DNA of 29,552 nucleotides from CAZUQH01 sp964622465 (lineage in GTDB: Bacteria; CG03; CAZUQH01): positions 1 to 29,552 of the forward strand of contig CAZUQH010000016.1 in assembly GCA_964622465.1 (NCBI GenBank), written 5' to 3'. Shown piece by piece: positions 1 through 8,623 of the stretch; within the stretch, counting starts at the first letter, position 1, and every line of letters begins with the position of its first letter. Made by a program: the position numbers and the translations under genes. The notes beneath the pieces are model-generated. The model saw only the letters and a program-made list of their open reading frames with translations. It was not told the DNA's origin and did not search any database.

Positions 1-1431
1 GTATATTTTCTTCAGGTATTCAATTGCCTGTTCTTTTGTATCGATAATTCCATCTGCCTGTGCTTCTACTACCTTCTCAAGTAATTCCCCGATTTTAGGT
101 CCAGTGGATAAACTTAACGTTTCCATTATATCATTTCCATTCACAAGACGCAGCGGCTTTATTCTTTCTGCTATAGAATAATATCTTTCAAGGATATAAC
201 GGACTGTCTTATTATGTCTTTCTATCCCGGTTAAATCGCGGCCAAAACGCTTATAAGAAAGACGGTCTGCAATGGATGCAACAAGGACGTCGAGTGTCTC
301 GTCTTTCAAATCACGGAATAGGCGCCAGATTGCCCTATCGGTTACCTCAGAGACCTCGGTAAGTGTCCCCGGCCGCATATGAGCAGCAACCACGGTTTTC
401 ATGATGTGCCTTCCTGCACGGCTGATTTTAAGCCGCTCTGCAATGCCGGCTATCTTCCTGATGCCTTCTCCTTCGTGTCCGAAGAAACGTACTCTGCCAT
501 TTTTTATCGTTACGGTATCCGGCTTGCCGATATCATGTAAAAGAACTGCTAATTTGTCGTATACGAGTTTCGGCACCATACCAGAGACCGGCGCCAAGAA
601 ATGTTCTGTGATTTTTTGCGCCAGATCCCCAAAGTACACCTCCGGATTTGCCAGGATTTCTTCAAACGCTTCAAGCGATTCTATTGAATGATGCCATAAT
701 GACGGATGGAAGTAGAAATCGCGCGCTTTCTTCATATTCTCTACTTCTGGCATAATCTGGCTTAAGACACCGTCTTTTTCCATTCTGCTTAGCCACGACC
801 ACGAACGTTGATTCATAAGAATTTTGCTTAACTCTTCCCACACTCTCTCTCCGCTTGTACGCTTGAGTTCACTTGCTCTGCGGCGGACAAGTAAGCGGAG
901 CCGGAGAGGTATGCGAAAATCGTACTGCGCAGCCAATCTATAAGCACGCAGGATTCTTACCGGGTCGGAACGAAAAATTTCTTTTGACACAGGGACTAAA
1001 ACGCGGCGTTTAATGGCATTTTTACCACGGAAAGGGTCTATCATGTCCATCTGGTTGACTGAGGGCACTACATGCCGGACATTGATAGCCATAGCGTTAA
1101 CGGTAAAGTCGCGTTCTGAAAGGTCACTCAAGATTGAATCGCCGCGTAGACGCGCTATGTCAATTCTATAATCATCGGCAAGGACAATGCGCCAGACGGT
1201 ATTGTCTTCATCCATCAGGAATGGAGAGCCGTGGAACCGTCTTGCTATTGACTTCGCGAGCTGAGCAACCTGATATTCTCTGGCGTTTACTGCAAAGTCA
1301 ACATCGCGCGTTTCATAAGCCAGCATTATGTCTCTTAAGAAACCGCCGACCAGATAGATATCTTCAGTATTTATCTCCTGCTGGTGCAGTAAATAATTGA
1401 ATAATTCATTAATGATTGTATTTGTTGTCAT
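1..1431 (-). CDS. cca: CCA-adding enzyme / poly(A) polymerase family, 3' end cut by window edge
   Basis: My translation of the minus strand from the ATG at 1431 stays open to base 1 (477 codons), so the C-terminus lies outside the window. The class II nucleotidyltransferase head shows LVGG (residues 27-30), R33 and the metal-binding pair DVD (43-45), followed by RDFTVNAMA (108-115 region). An HD phosphohydrolase-type domain follows, with LLHDIGKP (HD at 299-300) and FFGHE near 319. The family adds or repairs the 3' CCA of tRNAs; proteins with an HD domain often also remove 2',3'-cyclic phosphates. The start overlaps the oppF stop as ATGA, so translation is probably coupled. Two tRNA genes in this window (Cys, Leu) do not encode CCA, so such an enzyme is needed. 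A poly(A) polymerase role cannot be excluded. Confidence 0.9.
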   Translation of the reverse strand, partial: MTTNTIINELFNYLLHQQEINTEDIYLVGGFLRDIMLAYETRDVDFAVNAREYQVAQLAKSIARRFHGSPFLMDEDNTVWRIVLADDYRIDIARLRGDSILSDLSERDFTVNAMAINVRHVVPSVNQMDMIDPFRGKNAIKRRVLVPVSKEIFRSDPVRILRAYRLAAQYDFRIPLRLRLLVRRRASELKRTSGERVWEELSKILMNQRSWSWLSRMEKDGVLSQIMPEVENMKKARDFYFHPSLWHHSIESLEAFEEILANPEVYFGDLAQKITEHFLAPVSGMVPKLVYDKLAVLLHDIGKPDTVTIKNGRVRFFGHEGEGIRKIAGIAERLKISRAGRHIMKTVVAAHMRPGTLTEVSEVTDRAIWRLFRDLKDETLDVLVASIADRLSYKRFGRDLTGIERHNKTVRYILERYYSIAERIKPLRLVNGNDIMETLSLSTGPKIGELLEKVVEAQADGIIDTKEQAIEYLKKIY

Positions 1432-2219
1432 GCGATTACCTTTTTATCAGGGTCAGGAGAAAGTATACTCGCTACCAGTTTCTTCGTATATTCATCCCGT
1501 GGGTTGTCCAGTACGTCAAGGACACTGCCACGCTCAACAATCCTGCCGCTATGCATTATAGCAACTGAATCAGCGAATTGATATACGACGCTGAGGTCGT
1601 GTGCAATGAAAAGGAAGGCAATCCCGAGTCGTTTCCGAATATCAGCCAGCAAATTTATGATTTGTGCCTGTAGCGAGACGTCAAGCGAAGACACCGGCTC
1701 GTCTGCTATTATAAGCATTGGCTGGACAGCGAGCGCCCTTGCGATTGCTACCCTCTGGCGCTGGCCGCCGCTTAGCTGGAAAGGGTATGCACGACGAGTA
1801 TCTGCTGGCAGGCCGACAATTTCAAGTAATTCATCAAGTTTAGCCCCCTGAGTGGCTTGAGTAACCCCGGCAGACCACCTTGCTTCTTCAAGAATATACC
1901 CTACGGTTAGGTGCGGGTCCAGTGATGCATAGGGGTTCTGGAATATCATGCTTACGCAACGGCCATATTCAGGTCTTGAATATTTGGCTATTGGTTTTCC
2001 CGAGAATTTTATCTCTCCTTCTGTTGGGGTTATCAAACGCGAAATCATCAGCGCTGTGGTCGTTTTTCCTGAACCTGACTCGCCTGCAAGCGCAAATGCC
2101 TCGGCTTTGTCAATCATAAAACTAACATCGGTTACCGCATGGACGTAACCGGTCGCTTTCCGCATCAGACCTTGCTCTACAGGAAAAACTTTAGAAACGT
2201 TATTAAGTTCTAATAGCAT
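1428..2219 (-). CDS. oppF: Peptide-type ABC importer ATPase, OppF-like, short form
   Basis: This is a 263-residue cytoplasmic ATPase that pairs with OppD to power uptake of peptides or related solutes. It has Walker A GESGSGKT (46-53), signature LSGGQRQ (149-155), Walker B LIIADEP (169-175) and switch H207. The family is often about 310-330 residues with a C-terminal oligopeptide-transporter extension; here the protein ends soon after the nucleotide-binding domain, so the extension and its cysteines are absent. The start overlaps the end of oppD by 17 bases and the stop overlaps the cca start by 4, which indicates translational coupling. Substrate cannot be read from the ATPase. The assignment to the Opp/Dpp/nickel family is firm; the exact subfamily is not. 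Confidence 0.92.
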   Translation of the reverse strand: MLLELNNVSKVFPVEQGLMRKATGYVHAVTDVSFMIDKAEAFALAGESGSGKTTTALMISRLITPTEGEIKFSGKPIAKYSRPEYGRCVSMIFQNPYASLDPHLTVGYILEEARWSAGVTQATQGAKLDELLEIVGLPADTRRAYPFQLSGGQRQRVAIARALAVQPMLIIADEPVSSLDVSLQAQIINLLADIRKRLGIAFLFIAHDLSVVYQFADSVAIMHSGRIVERGSVLDVLDNPRDEYTKKLVASILSPDPDKKVIA

Positions 2220-3177
2220 AGCAACTTGCTTTATGGTCCTGGCCTACAGCAGTTTCTGGAGGGACGCTTGTTTCGCATTGTGGTATTCTCTCGGGACATC
2301 TGGGATAAAAACGGCATCCCTTGCCAAATTTGCCGGGTTCTGGAACGTTTCCTGGCACCACAGGCAGTTTATCCAGCCGTTTATGCTGCCAGAAATATTT
2401 TGCAGGCACTGACTCAACAAGTGCCCTGGTATATGGATGATATGGGTTTCTCAGTATTTCCCTAATTGGTCCTGTCTCAACTATCTGTCCTGCATAAAGG
2501 ATGCCCAGCCGTGAGCACGTCTGTGCTACAACACTAATATCGTGTGTAATAAGCATTAGAGAACATCCGGACTCCTTTTTCAGATTCAGCAGTAACTGTA
2601 ATATATCCTTCTGTAGCGTAACGTCCAGCGCCGTTGTCGGCTCGTCAGCAATCACAAGACGCGGCCTTAAAGATAACGCCATTGCAATCATACTACGCTG
2701 CAGTAAACCGCCACTAAGCTGGTGAGGGTAAGAGTTGCGAACCCTTTCAGCATCCTCAATCCTAACTTCTCTCAGGGCAGAATTTATCTTTTCCTGACAG
2801 GGCGCCCTGCCCTGGTGCACCAGAAAAACCTCTGCAATCTGTTGGCCGATAGTCATAACGGGATTCCATGCAGCATACGGGTCCTGAAATATCATACTGA
2901 TTTCCCTGCCACGCAGATTGATAAGCGATTGGTTGTCAATTTGGTCAAGGCGGGTGCCAGCATACGTGACAGCACCAGCGACATAAGCTTCAGCAGGGCT
3001 TAACAACCCGAGTAGAGCCAGCGCGATACTGGTCTTTCCGCAGCCAGATTCCCCGACCAGCCCAAAAATCTCTTCTTTACCAATTGCAAAACTAACGTCA
3101 GTTACTGCAGGAATGCTCTCCTGGTCACGTTGATAATTTATACTTAGATGTTCAACACCAAGCAATTGTTTGTCCAT
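2203..3177 (-). CDS. oppD: Peptide-type ABC importer ATPase, OppD/DppD-like
   Basis: This 324-residue ATPase has Walker A GESGCGKT, a slightly unusual signature LSGGLLQRS, Walker B LVIADEP and the ITHD switch region. The C-terminal extension contains C288-x5-C294-x6-C301 and a later C319. That spacing matches the four-cysteine motif of DppD/OppD-type ATPases, reported to hold an Fe-S cluster in some members; a cluster here is inference. The ATG at 3177 is preceded by AGGGG about 10 bases upstream. The gene lies 12 bases after oppC and overlaps oppF, as in a normal opp operon. Confidence 0.93.
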   Translation of the reverse strand: MDKQLLGVEHLSINYQRDQESIPAVTDVSFAIGKEEIFGLVGESGCGKTSIALALLGLLSPAEAYVAGAVTYAGTRLDQIDNQSLINLRGREISMIFQDPYAAWNPVMTIGQQIAEVFLVHQGRAPCQEKINSALREVRIEDAERVRNSYPHQLSGGLLQRSMIAMALSLRPRLVIADEPTTALDVTLQKDILQLLLNLKKESGCSLMLITHDISVVAQTCSRLGILYAGQIVETGPIREILRNPYHPYTRALVESVPAKYFWQHKRLDKLPVVPGNVPEPGKFGKGCRFYPRCPERIPQCETSVPPETAVGQDHKASCYAIRT

Positions 3178-3189
3178 TTTATGGAACCC

Positions 3190-4029
3190 CTACTTTTGTT
3201 TAAGGGAACGCGGGTCAAAAACCTCTCTCAGGCCTTCGCCAAGCATATTGAAAGCAAGCACTGCCGTAAGTATTGCTAAACCCGGGAATGCAGTCAGCCA
3301 CCAGGCAAAAGTTATATAGTCCTTACCAGAAGTGATCATATTGCCCCAGGATGCGGTTGGCGGCTGAACGCCGAGCCCGAGAAACGAAAGTCCCGATTCC
3401 GTTAGTATTGCAGCGCCGACCCCGAGAGTAGCGGAAATAAGTATAGGACTCATAACATTTGGCAGGATATGTACTAACATTATACGCCAGTTTGAAAGTC
3501 CCAGCAGCCGCGTAGCGCTGATGAATTCTCTTTCCCTTATTGAAAGTATTTCCCCGCGAACAAGACGTGCGAGGCCTGACCAGGAAGTTGCGCCTATCAC
3601 AATCATTATATTCGTGATGTTCGGACCGACAAAAGCAATGACCATAAGAATCAGGAAGAAGGATGGGAAACACAGGACAATGTCAACCAAACGCATTATT
3701 ACAGAGTCCACCCATCCGCCATACCACCCAGCCAGAAGCCCAAATAACGTGCCTATCACTATGCTTATCAGCACCGCTATCAAACCGACACTAAGTGATA
3801 TTCGTGAGCCGTAAAGCATTCTTGATAGTATATCTCTGCCAAGTTCATCGGTGCCGAGCGGATGCGCAAAACAAGGGGATTTGAGCCGGACAGTCAGATT
3901 AGTTACAGTTGGCTCATATCTGGATATTACCGGCGCCAGTATAGCCAGAGCCACAAGGCAAAGCAATACGGCTATCCCTGCTACTGCCATCCTGTTAGTG
4001 ATAAATCGTTTCCAGTAAATACCAAACAT
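3190..4029 (-). CDS. oppC: Peptide-type ABC importer permease, OppC-like
   Basis: This is a 279-residue inner-membrane permease. A short cytoplasmic N-terminus (WKRF) leads into a first hydrophobic helix at about 14-36. The extracytoplasmic loop carries the family motif HPLGTDELGRDILSR, and the conserved coupling-loop region (about residues 165-200) reads LARLVRGEILSIREREFISAT. It ends VFDPRSLKQK, typical of OppC/DppC. It pairs with OppB to form the channel. A 190-base spacer with an inverted-repeat element separates it from oppB, although the genes are in normal operon order. The ribosome site before the ATG is weak. Confidence 0.94.
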   Translation of the reverse strand: MFGIYWKRFITNRMAVAGIAVLLCLVALAILAPVISRYEPTVTNLTVRLKSPCFAHPLGTDELGRDILSRMLYGSRISLSVGLIAVLISIVIGTLFGLLAGWYGGWVDSVIMRLVDIVLCFPSFFLILMVIAFVGPNITNIMIVIGATSWSGLARLVRGEILSIREREFISATRLLGLSNWRIMLVHILPNVMSPILISATLGVGAAILTESGLSFLGLGVQPPTASWGNMITSGKDYITFAWWLTAFPGLAILTAVLAFNMLGEGLREVFDPRSLKQK

Positions 4030-4056
4030 TTATTTTAATTCCGACTTTTAAATACA

Positions 4057-4215
4057 GCGCAGGCGATGCCGATAAAGGCAATTTGAGAAGTTTTAGATAA
4101 AAACTTGAGTTCGCCATCTTCTCTGTCCAGTAACTCTTTTTTACATTGAGTTGCGCTTTACGATAGAACGAGAATTTTTATCGTTAAGAAACTTCTCATT
4201 GCCGTATCGGCCCGC
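4057..4215. repeat. MITE-like imperfect inverted repeat between oppB and oppC
   Basis: The spacer between oppB and oppC contains two related arms in inverted orientation, about 4062-4094 and 4187-4215. The right arm's complement matches the left arm over CCGATA, GGCAA and TGAGAAGTTT with small indels. The roughly 90-base interior has its own small palindrome, AAGTTTT/AAAACTT (4088-4106). The outer left sequence GCGCAGGCGATGCCG (4057-4071) recurs exactly between infC and rpmI (20730-20744). No ORF is present. It looks like a non-autonomous mobile element or a structured intercistronic repeat; no target-site duplication could be confirmed. Confidence 0.55.
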
Positions 4216-4219
4216 CAAG

Positions 4220-5197
4220 CTACTTTTTGGAATACCGGACTCTGGGGTCGACCCGGGCATAGGAAATATCAGCAAGCAAATTTCCTAATAATGTAAGAAA
4301 CGCTGCAATAACCGCAACACCCATTAGTACCGGATAGTCACGTGACATTATTGCCTGGTAGCCAAGCCGGCCCATACCAGGCCAGGCAAAAATTGTCTCA
4401 AATATGAAACTCCCGCCAATTAACGATGGCAGTGATAAGCCAAGAATAGTCACTGCCGGAATCATTGCATTCCGCCAGGCATGTTTCCAGAGTACTTGCT
4501 TTTCCGGCACTCCTTTAGCGCGCGCCGTACGGATAAAATCCTGGTGCAATACCTCAAGAGTGCTTGACTTCGTATACCGCGAAAGGCCGGCAAGCCCGCC
4601 AAATGCAGAGACCACGACCGGCAGTACCAGATGCGAGAGCACGTCGCCTGCTTTTCCCCAGAATCCAAGCAGAGCAAAGTTGACCGACGTCAGACCGGAT
4701 ACTGGCAGCCAACCTAACCTGACACCGAACAAAATCATCAACAGCAGTGCAAGCCAGAACGTTGGCGTTGCATAACCAATGAATACAAGCAGTGTAAGCG
4801 TGCGGTCGTAAAGACTACCATGCCGCGCTGCCGAAGTAACCCCTATTGGAATTGCAAGTGCCCAGATAAGACCGAGCGAAAGTATCTGGAGTAATAATGT
4901 AGCAGGGAGACACCGTGCTATTTTTGTTATTACCGGTACCCCGTCTTTGAACGAGTTGCCAAAATCAAACGAGAACATACGTATGAACCATTTACCATAC
5001 TGGACCAGTACCGGCTGGTCAAGACCATATGATTCAGCGAGGTGAGCGCGAGCACTGGCATCAATCTTTGGGCTCATATCGGTCATAAGCTCGACCGGCC
5101 CACCTGGTGCAAGGTGCATCACCAGGAAAGTTACTAAACTAATGCCAATAAGTACCGGGAGCATCCATAGTAATCGTTTAAGAATATATGTTCTCAT
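4220..5197 (-). CDS. oppB: Peptide-type ABC importer permease, OppB-like
   Basis: This 325-residue inner-membrane permease begins MRTYILKRLLWMLPVL, the classic OppB/DppB start, and has the long extracytoplasmic region after helix 1 (LGLDQP-like SYGLDQPVLVQYGKW) and the conserved cytoplasmic EVLHQDFIRTARAKG coupling motif. It ends DPRVRY. I chose the ATG at 5197 because GGGAGG lies just upstream and the family N-terminus starts there. A longer open frame to 5323 runs through the N gap and is not real. A second copy of the first codons at 5310-5352 is part of the assembly duplication, not a second gene. Confidence 0.93.
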   Translation of the reverse strand: MRTYILKRLLWMLPVLIGISLVTFLVMHLAPGGPVELMTDMSPKIDASARAHLAESYGLDQPVLVQYGKWFIRMFSFDFGNSFKDGVPVITKIARCLPATLLLQILSLGLIWALAIPIGVTSAARHGSLYDRTLTLLVFIGYATPTFWLALLLMILFGVRLGWLPVSGLTSVNFALLGFWGKAGDVLSHLVLPVVVSAFGGLAGLSRYTKSSTLEVLHQDFIRTARAKGVPEKQVLWKHAWRNAMIPAVTILGLSLPSLIGGSFIFETIFAWPGMGRLGYQAIMSRDYPVLMGVAVIAAFLTLLGNLLADISYARVDPRVRYSKK

Positions 5198-5364
5198 TGT
5201 CCTCCCGTCNNNNNNNNNNNNNNNNNNNNNNNNNNNNNNNNNNNNNNNNNNNNNNNNNNNNNNNNNNNNNNNNNNNNNNNNNNNNNNNNNNNNNNNNNNN
5301 NNNNNNNNNCCGGGAGCATCCATAGTAATCGTTTAAGAATATATGTTCTCATTGTCCTCCCGTC
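5155..5364. other. Assembly gap: 100 N flanked by exact 55-bp duplicate
   Basis: Bases 5210-5309 are N. The 55 bases before the gap (5155-5209) are identical to the 55 bases after it (5310-5364). This is what is expected when two contigs overlapping by an assembler k-mer of 55 are scaffolded without being merged. The duplicated stretch carries the oppB start codon and its ribosome site. Collapsing the gap gives a single oppB start and leaves its upstream region as 5365 onward. The second gap in the window behaves identically. Confidence 0.93.
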
Positions 5365-5384
5365 GTAGTACGGGATTGCTTCTG

Positions 5385-5449
5385 CGCAGGCTAAAGCCTG
5401 CGGCTACCGAGGTGCATAAATCACACCGCGATAGTGCGATAAATCGCAC
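5385..5449. repeat. Cluster of short palindromes between the binding-protein gene and oppB
   Basis: The 94-base spacer holds three compact palindromes. CGCAGGCT-AA-AGCCTGCG is at 5385-5402. GGTGCATAAATCACACC, an imperfect one, is at 5411-5427. GTGCGAT-AA-ATCGCAC, a perfect one, is at 5434-5449. The second and third are also near-direct repeats of each other, each ending CACCGC. The first recurs with a longer loop at 20769-20799, followed in both places by GCTACCG. They look like dispersed REP-type sequences and could form hairpins in the polycistronic mRNA. Confidence 0.7.
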
Positions 5450-5458
5450 CGCTACACT

Positions 5459-7147
5459 TTAATACCGCTGGAGGCGTTCTGGCACGTACCAGCGTATAAA
5501 GTTATAGCCAATGCCTGCTGGAGCCGGCTGGATTCCGTGAAAGCGTTTATGTACTACTGGAAGAGAATCGGCAACGTATAAAAACAGGTACGGTTGGTCG
5601 TCTGCAATTAATTGATGAGTTTTCCAGTATATTTTTTGCCGTTTTTCCAGACCAAAAGTTCTCCTTCCCTGCTCGAGCAATTTATCTACTTCTGGGTTTG
5701 AGTAGCCAACAAAATTATAACCGCCTTCTCTTATTTGAGAAGTATGCCATATGGAATACTGGTCAGGGTCGCGGCTCAAAGACCAGCCGAGAAGAACCGT
5801 TTCGAAATTACGCGCATCTATAAACTGATGAATGAATGTGCTCCATTCTACTATGCGTATGTTTACCCGGACGCCGAGACGAGCAAGGTCTTCCTGAATA
5901 AGCTGAGCTGCAAGCTCACGCATCTTGTTGCCTTGATTCGTGAGAATGGTAAACTCAAACCTTCGGCCATTCCGGTCAAGAATACCATCGTTATCCGTAT
6001 CCTGCCAACCGCAGGATTCCAGTAACTTAAGCGCTGATTGAGGGCTATATTCCGCATCTTTTACCTCCGGGCAATATGCCCAAGAAGTTGGCGGGAACGG
6101 GCCAGTTGCAGGTTGCCCAAGCCCGAGCAATACCCCGTCAATTATTTTTTGTTTATTTACGGCGTGAGCAAACGCTTGCCTGACACGCTTATCTTTAAAT
6201 AACTCATTACTAAGATTATATCCAAGGTATGCATAGGAGAAACTGGGATAGCGAAACTTGTTGAACTTTTGTATAAATACCGGACTCTCGGTTTCTCGCT
6301 TATATTGGTCCGGCGTCAAAGACATCAAATCAATATTCCCCTTGTACAATTCAAGAAACTGAACGGACAGGTCAGGCACTATCCGGTAGAAAATCCGGTC
6401 AATGTAAGGGCGGCCCTCAAAATATTTCTCGTTTGCCTCAAGTAATAACCACTCGCCTGTTTTCCATTCTTTGAAACAGTATGGCCCTGTTCCGGTAGGA
6501 CTACGGTTTGCAGGGTGTGTATTAATATCCCCGTTTCCATACACATGTCTGGCAATTATACCAATCCCCCATGACTCCAGAGCAGGAGAAAACGGGGTGC
6601 TGTAATTTACGATAAAAGTATAGTCATCCGGCACCCTGACGTTTTCTATTATCAGATAATCGGTAGAATAAGGTGTCCTGGTGGCAGACGACACCAGTAC
6701 ACGATACGTAAATTCCACGTCTCTGGACGTGAACGGTACTCCATCGTGCCATTGGACACCGCGTCTCAGATGGAATACGATTTGCCTGCCACCTTCCCTT
6801 ACTTCCCATGATTCCGCTAAGTCACCTGCAAGACGCAGATTCTTATCGTATTTTACCAGTCCATTGTATACGTATCCGTTAATGTCACCGGAAGAACTAT
6901 CGGTTGCGAGCACTGGATTTAAGATACTTGGTTCTCCGATAGTTGCCTCTACAATAGTATCCCCATAGGATGGTTCCTGAAGCCCGATGCTCTCTTGCAT
7001 ATTGAGATTTGCTTTGTTCTCTATAGAAGATTCCAGTGTGGATTGTTTTTTGGGAGGATTGCTGAAATATCGCTGAAAGACAAACCAGTATGCGATAGCA
7101 GTAAGAATGAAAATAACGAGCAGGTACAGCAACTTACTGATTTTCAA
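5459..7147 (-). CDS. oppA: Extracytoplasmic solute-binding protein, family 5 (OppA/DppA type)
   Basis: This 562-residue protein belongs to the SBP_bac_5 family and should capture peptide or a similar ligand outside the membrane and deliver it to OppBC. It has one N-terminal hydrophobic helix (about 5-25) with no clear lipobox or signal peptidase site, so it may be membrane-anchored. Family marks include EPSILNPVLATD near 73, LAESWEV, VQWHDGVPFTSRDV, and SPTGTGPYCFKEW. The first codon consistent with the signal helix is TTG at 7147, inside the end of the MFS gene (14-base overlap). No Shine-Dalgarno is visible there, so the start is uncertain and probably coupled. It precedes oppB in the operon. 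Confidence 0.9.
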   Translation of the reverse strand: MKISKLLYLLVIFILTAIAYWFVFQRYFSNPPKKQSTLESSIENKANLNMQESIGLQEPSYGDTIVEATIGEPSILNPVLATDSSSGDINGYVYNGLVKYDKNLRLAGDLAESWEVREGGRQIVFHLRRGVQWHDGVPFTSRDVEFTYRVLVSSATRTPYSTDYLIIENVRVPDDYTFIVNYSTPFSPALESWGIGIIARHVYGNGDINTHPANRSPTGTGPYCFKEWKTGEWLLLEANEKYFEGRPYIDRIFYRIVPDLSVQFLELYKGNIDLMSLTPDQYKRETESPVFIQKFNKFRYPSFSYAYLGYNLSNELFKDKRVRQAFAHAVNKQKIIDGVLLGLGQPATGPFPPTSWAYCPEVKDAEYSPQSALKLLESCGWQDTDNDGILDRNGRRFEFTILTNQGNKMRELAAQLIQEDLARLGVRVNIRIVEWSTFIHQFIDARNFETVLLGWSLSRDPDQYSIWHTSQIREGGYNFVGYSNPEVDKLLEQGRRTFGLEKRQKIYWKTHQLIADDQPYLFLYVADSLPVVHKRFHGIQPAPAGIGYNFIRWYVPERLQRY

Positions 7148-8492
7148 GGGAGGTATGCTCTTGTGCCAATGCAGCCCGTGTTACTTCTCCAGCAGAGTAA
7201 ATGTAATAGTTTACGCAAGCGCAAATTATCAAAACAATACCGACTCCAATAAGGATAGTTGTCATTTCCACACGCGCGGACAACCATGTAGCAAACCCCA
7301 TAAATACGAGGAAACCACCCGTAGAGAGCGCGCTTCTGGCGCCAAAAACCCTGCCGCGCAACAACTCTGGCAAACATTCATGCAGGATTGTATTGGATAA
7401 AACAATAGCTGGGCCCACAAATATACCAGCAAGTGTAGATGCAATTGCGAAATAGACATAGAGAGTTTTTATTCCCAATATTTCCCCGTAAGCCATGAGC
7501 ATTGCTAATATAAACATCATTATTCCGGTAACAGATATATTCCACGATATCATTTTTTCTTTACTCATACGTGCTTCCATACGGCTAATGAGCGTAGCAC
7601 CGATGACCCAACCCACGCCAACCAGTGAATAAAGTATCCCGACTGCGCCCGGCACTTTTACGGCAAACTTGATTTTTGCGTATGTCGCAATGATAACGAG
7701 TAACGGCCCAAGAGATGACATTAAAATTGTAAATGCACATATCGCGTAGGAAACTGATGGTGTATGTGTTATATTTCGAAAACCATATTTTAATTCCTGC
7801 CATACCTGCTTCAGGCCCTTCTCTACATGTCCAACAGCACTGTCTGCCTTTTCAGATGGCGCAGGACGGGGTTTGTGATAATGAACGATGAATGCAAGGC
7901 ATGCAACGGAAAAGAAATACGTCAATGAGTCAAACATAAATGCTGGCGATGGACCGACTGCGCTAACCAGCAAGTCACCGATAGCTGAACCTATGACCAT
8001 TGATATTGTTATGGCTACGATTGTTAGTGCGTTTGCTGCTACCAGATGGTTCCGATTAACCAGGTCAGGTATGAATGCCAACTGTGCGGGATTGAAGAAG
8101 CAGGTAAGAAGATAGACAATTAGGATTGCGAAGTACACAGGCATCAGTGAATTTGTCAATTTCAGCCATAGTGGGATACTCAACACGAGAAGGCCCTGGA
8201 GCGCATTTGAAACCATCATGGTTTTTCGTTTATCCCATCTGTCAATAAATACGCCGGCAATAGGCGCCATGACGAGTGATGGCAGATTTATAACAAGTAG
8301 TGCAATGCCCATCTTTGGTCCCATATCCGTAATCTGGGTTGTGGACATTGCTGCTGCAACCGCAAGCAAAGCCATCTGGTTGAATTTGTCTCCTATTTGA
8401 GAGATTGCAAACCCGAGCCAGAGAAGAAAGAAATTCCTATTCCTGAAAAGTTTTTTATAGTCCTCGAATGCCAACAAAACCTCCGTTAACAC
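7134..8492 (-). CDS. Major facilitator superfamily exporter (DHA3/EntS-like)
   Basis: This polytopic membrane protein of about 446-452 residues has roughly 12 hydrophobic segments. The N-terminal FRNRNFFLLWLGFAIS segment, the loop FIDRWDKRKTMMVSNALQG and the FFNPAQLAFIPDLV segment are typical of the MFS_3/DHA3 group of drug, siderophore or metabolite exporters. The open frame begins with GTG at 8492, but TTG at 8474 lies 5 bases after GGAGG and may be the true start (giving MAFEDYKKLF). It overlaps the downstream binding-protein gene and leads the opp operon. The substrate is unknown. A palindromic repeat starts five bases before the GTG. Confidence 0.85.
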   Translation of the reverse strand: MLTEVLLAFEDYKKLFRNRNFFLLWLGFAISQIGDKFNQMALLAVAAAMSTTQITDMGPKMGIALLVINLPSLVMAPIAGVFIDRWDKRKTMMVSNALQGLLVLSIPLWLKLTNSLMPVYFAILIVYLLTCFFNPAQLAFIPDLVNRNHLVAANALTIVAITISMVIGSAIGDLLVSAVGPSPAFMFDSLTYFFSVACLAFIVHYHKPRPAPSEKADSAVGHVEKGLKQVWQELKYGFRNITHTPSVSYAICAFTILMSSLGPLLVIIATYAKIKFAVKVPGAVGILYSLVGVGWVIGATLISRMEARMSKEKMISWNISVTGIMMFILAMLMAYGEILGIKTLYVYFAIASTLAGIFVGPAIVLSNTILHECLPELLRGRVFGARSALSTGGFLVFMGFATWLSARVEMTTILIGVGIVLIICACVNYYIYSAGEVTRAALAQEHTSLENQ

Positions 8493-8496
8493 CAGG

Positions 8497-8602
8497 TGTC
8501 ATTGCGAGGCTTTCCTTGAAAGCCGAAGCAATCTCATTGCTGGCATGGGATTGCTTCGTCACAGGGCGAGCAAGCTCGCCCACTACGCTCCTCGCAATGA
8601 CA
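8497..8602. repeat. Dispersed palindromic repeat with 13-bp terminal inverted repeats
   Basis: TGTCATTGCGAGG at 8497-8509 is the exact inverse of CCTCGCAATGACA at 8590-8602. Inside, GAAGCAATC and GATTGCTTC form a second nested pair, so the 106-base unit can fold into one long hairpin. Elements of this type, with CATTGCGAGG ends and a GCAATC core, are recalled from many bacterial metagenome assemblies as intergenic repeats. It separates the GAD-domain gene from the MFS gene and lies upstream of the opp operon. No ORF or transposase is present. Confidence 0.8.
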
Positions 8603-8623
8603 ATAGGCTTTCGCCCCTCAGGA

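Noticed and set aside
401..1400. Plus-strand open frames at the left end
   Set aside because: The minus strand encodes a continuous CCA-adding enzyme across this region; the plus frames show no family resemblance.
5198..5323. N-terminal extension of oppB through the N run
   Set aside because: It exists only because the duplicated contig end and N bases stay open; the family N-terminus begins at 5197.
5385..5449. CRISPR array
   Set aside because: The repeats are short palindromes of different sequence without regular spacers, and no cas genes are present.
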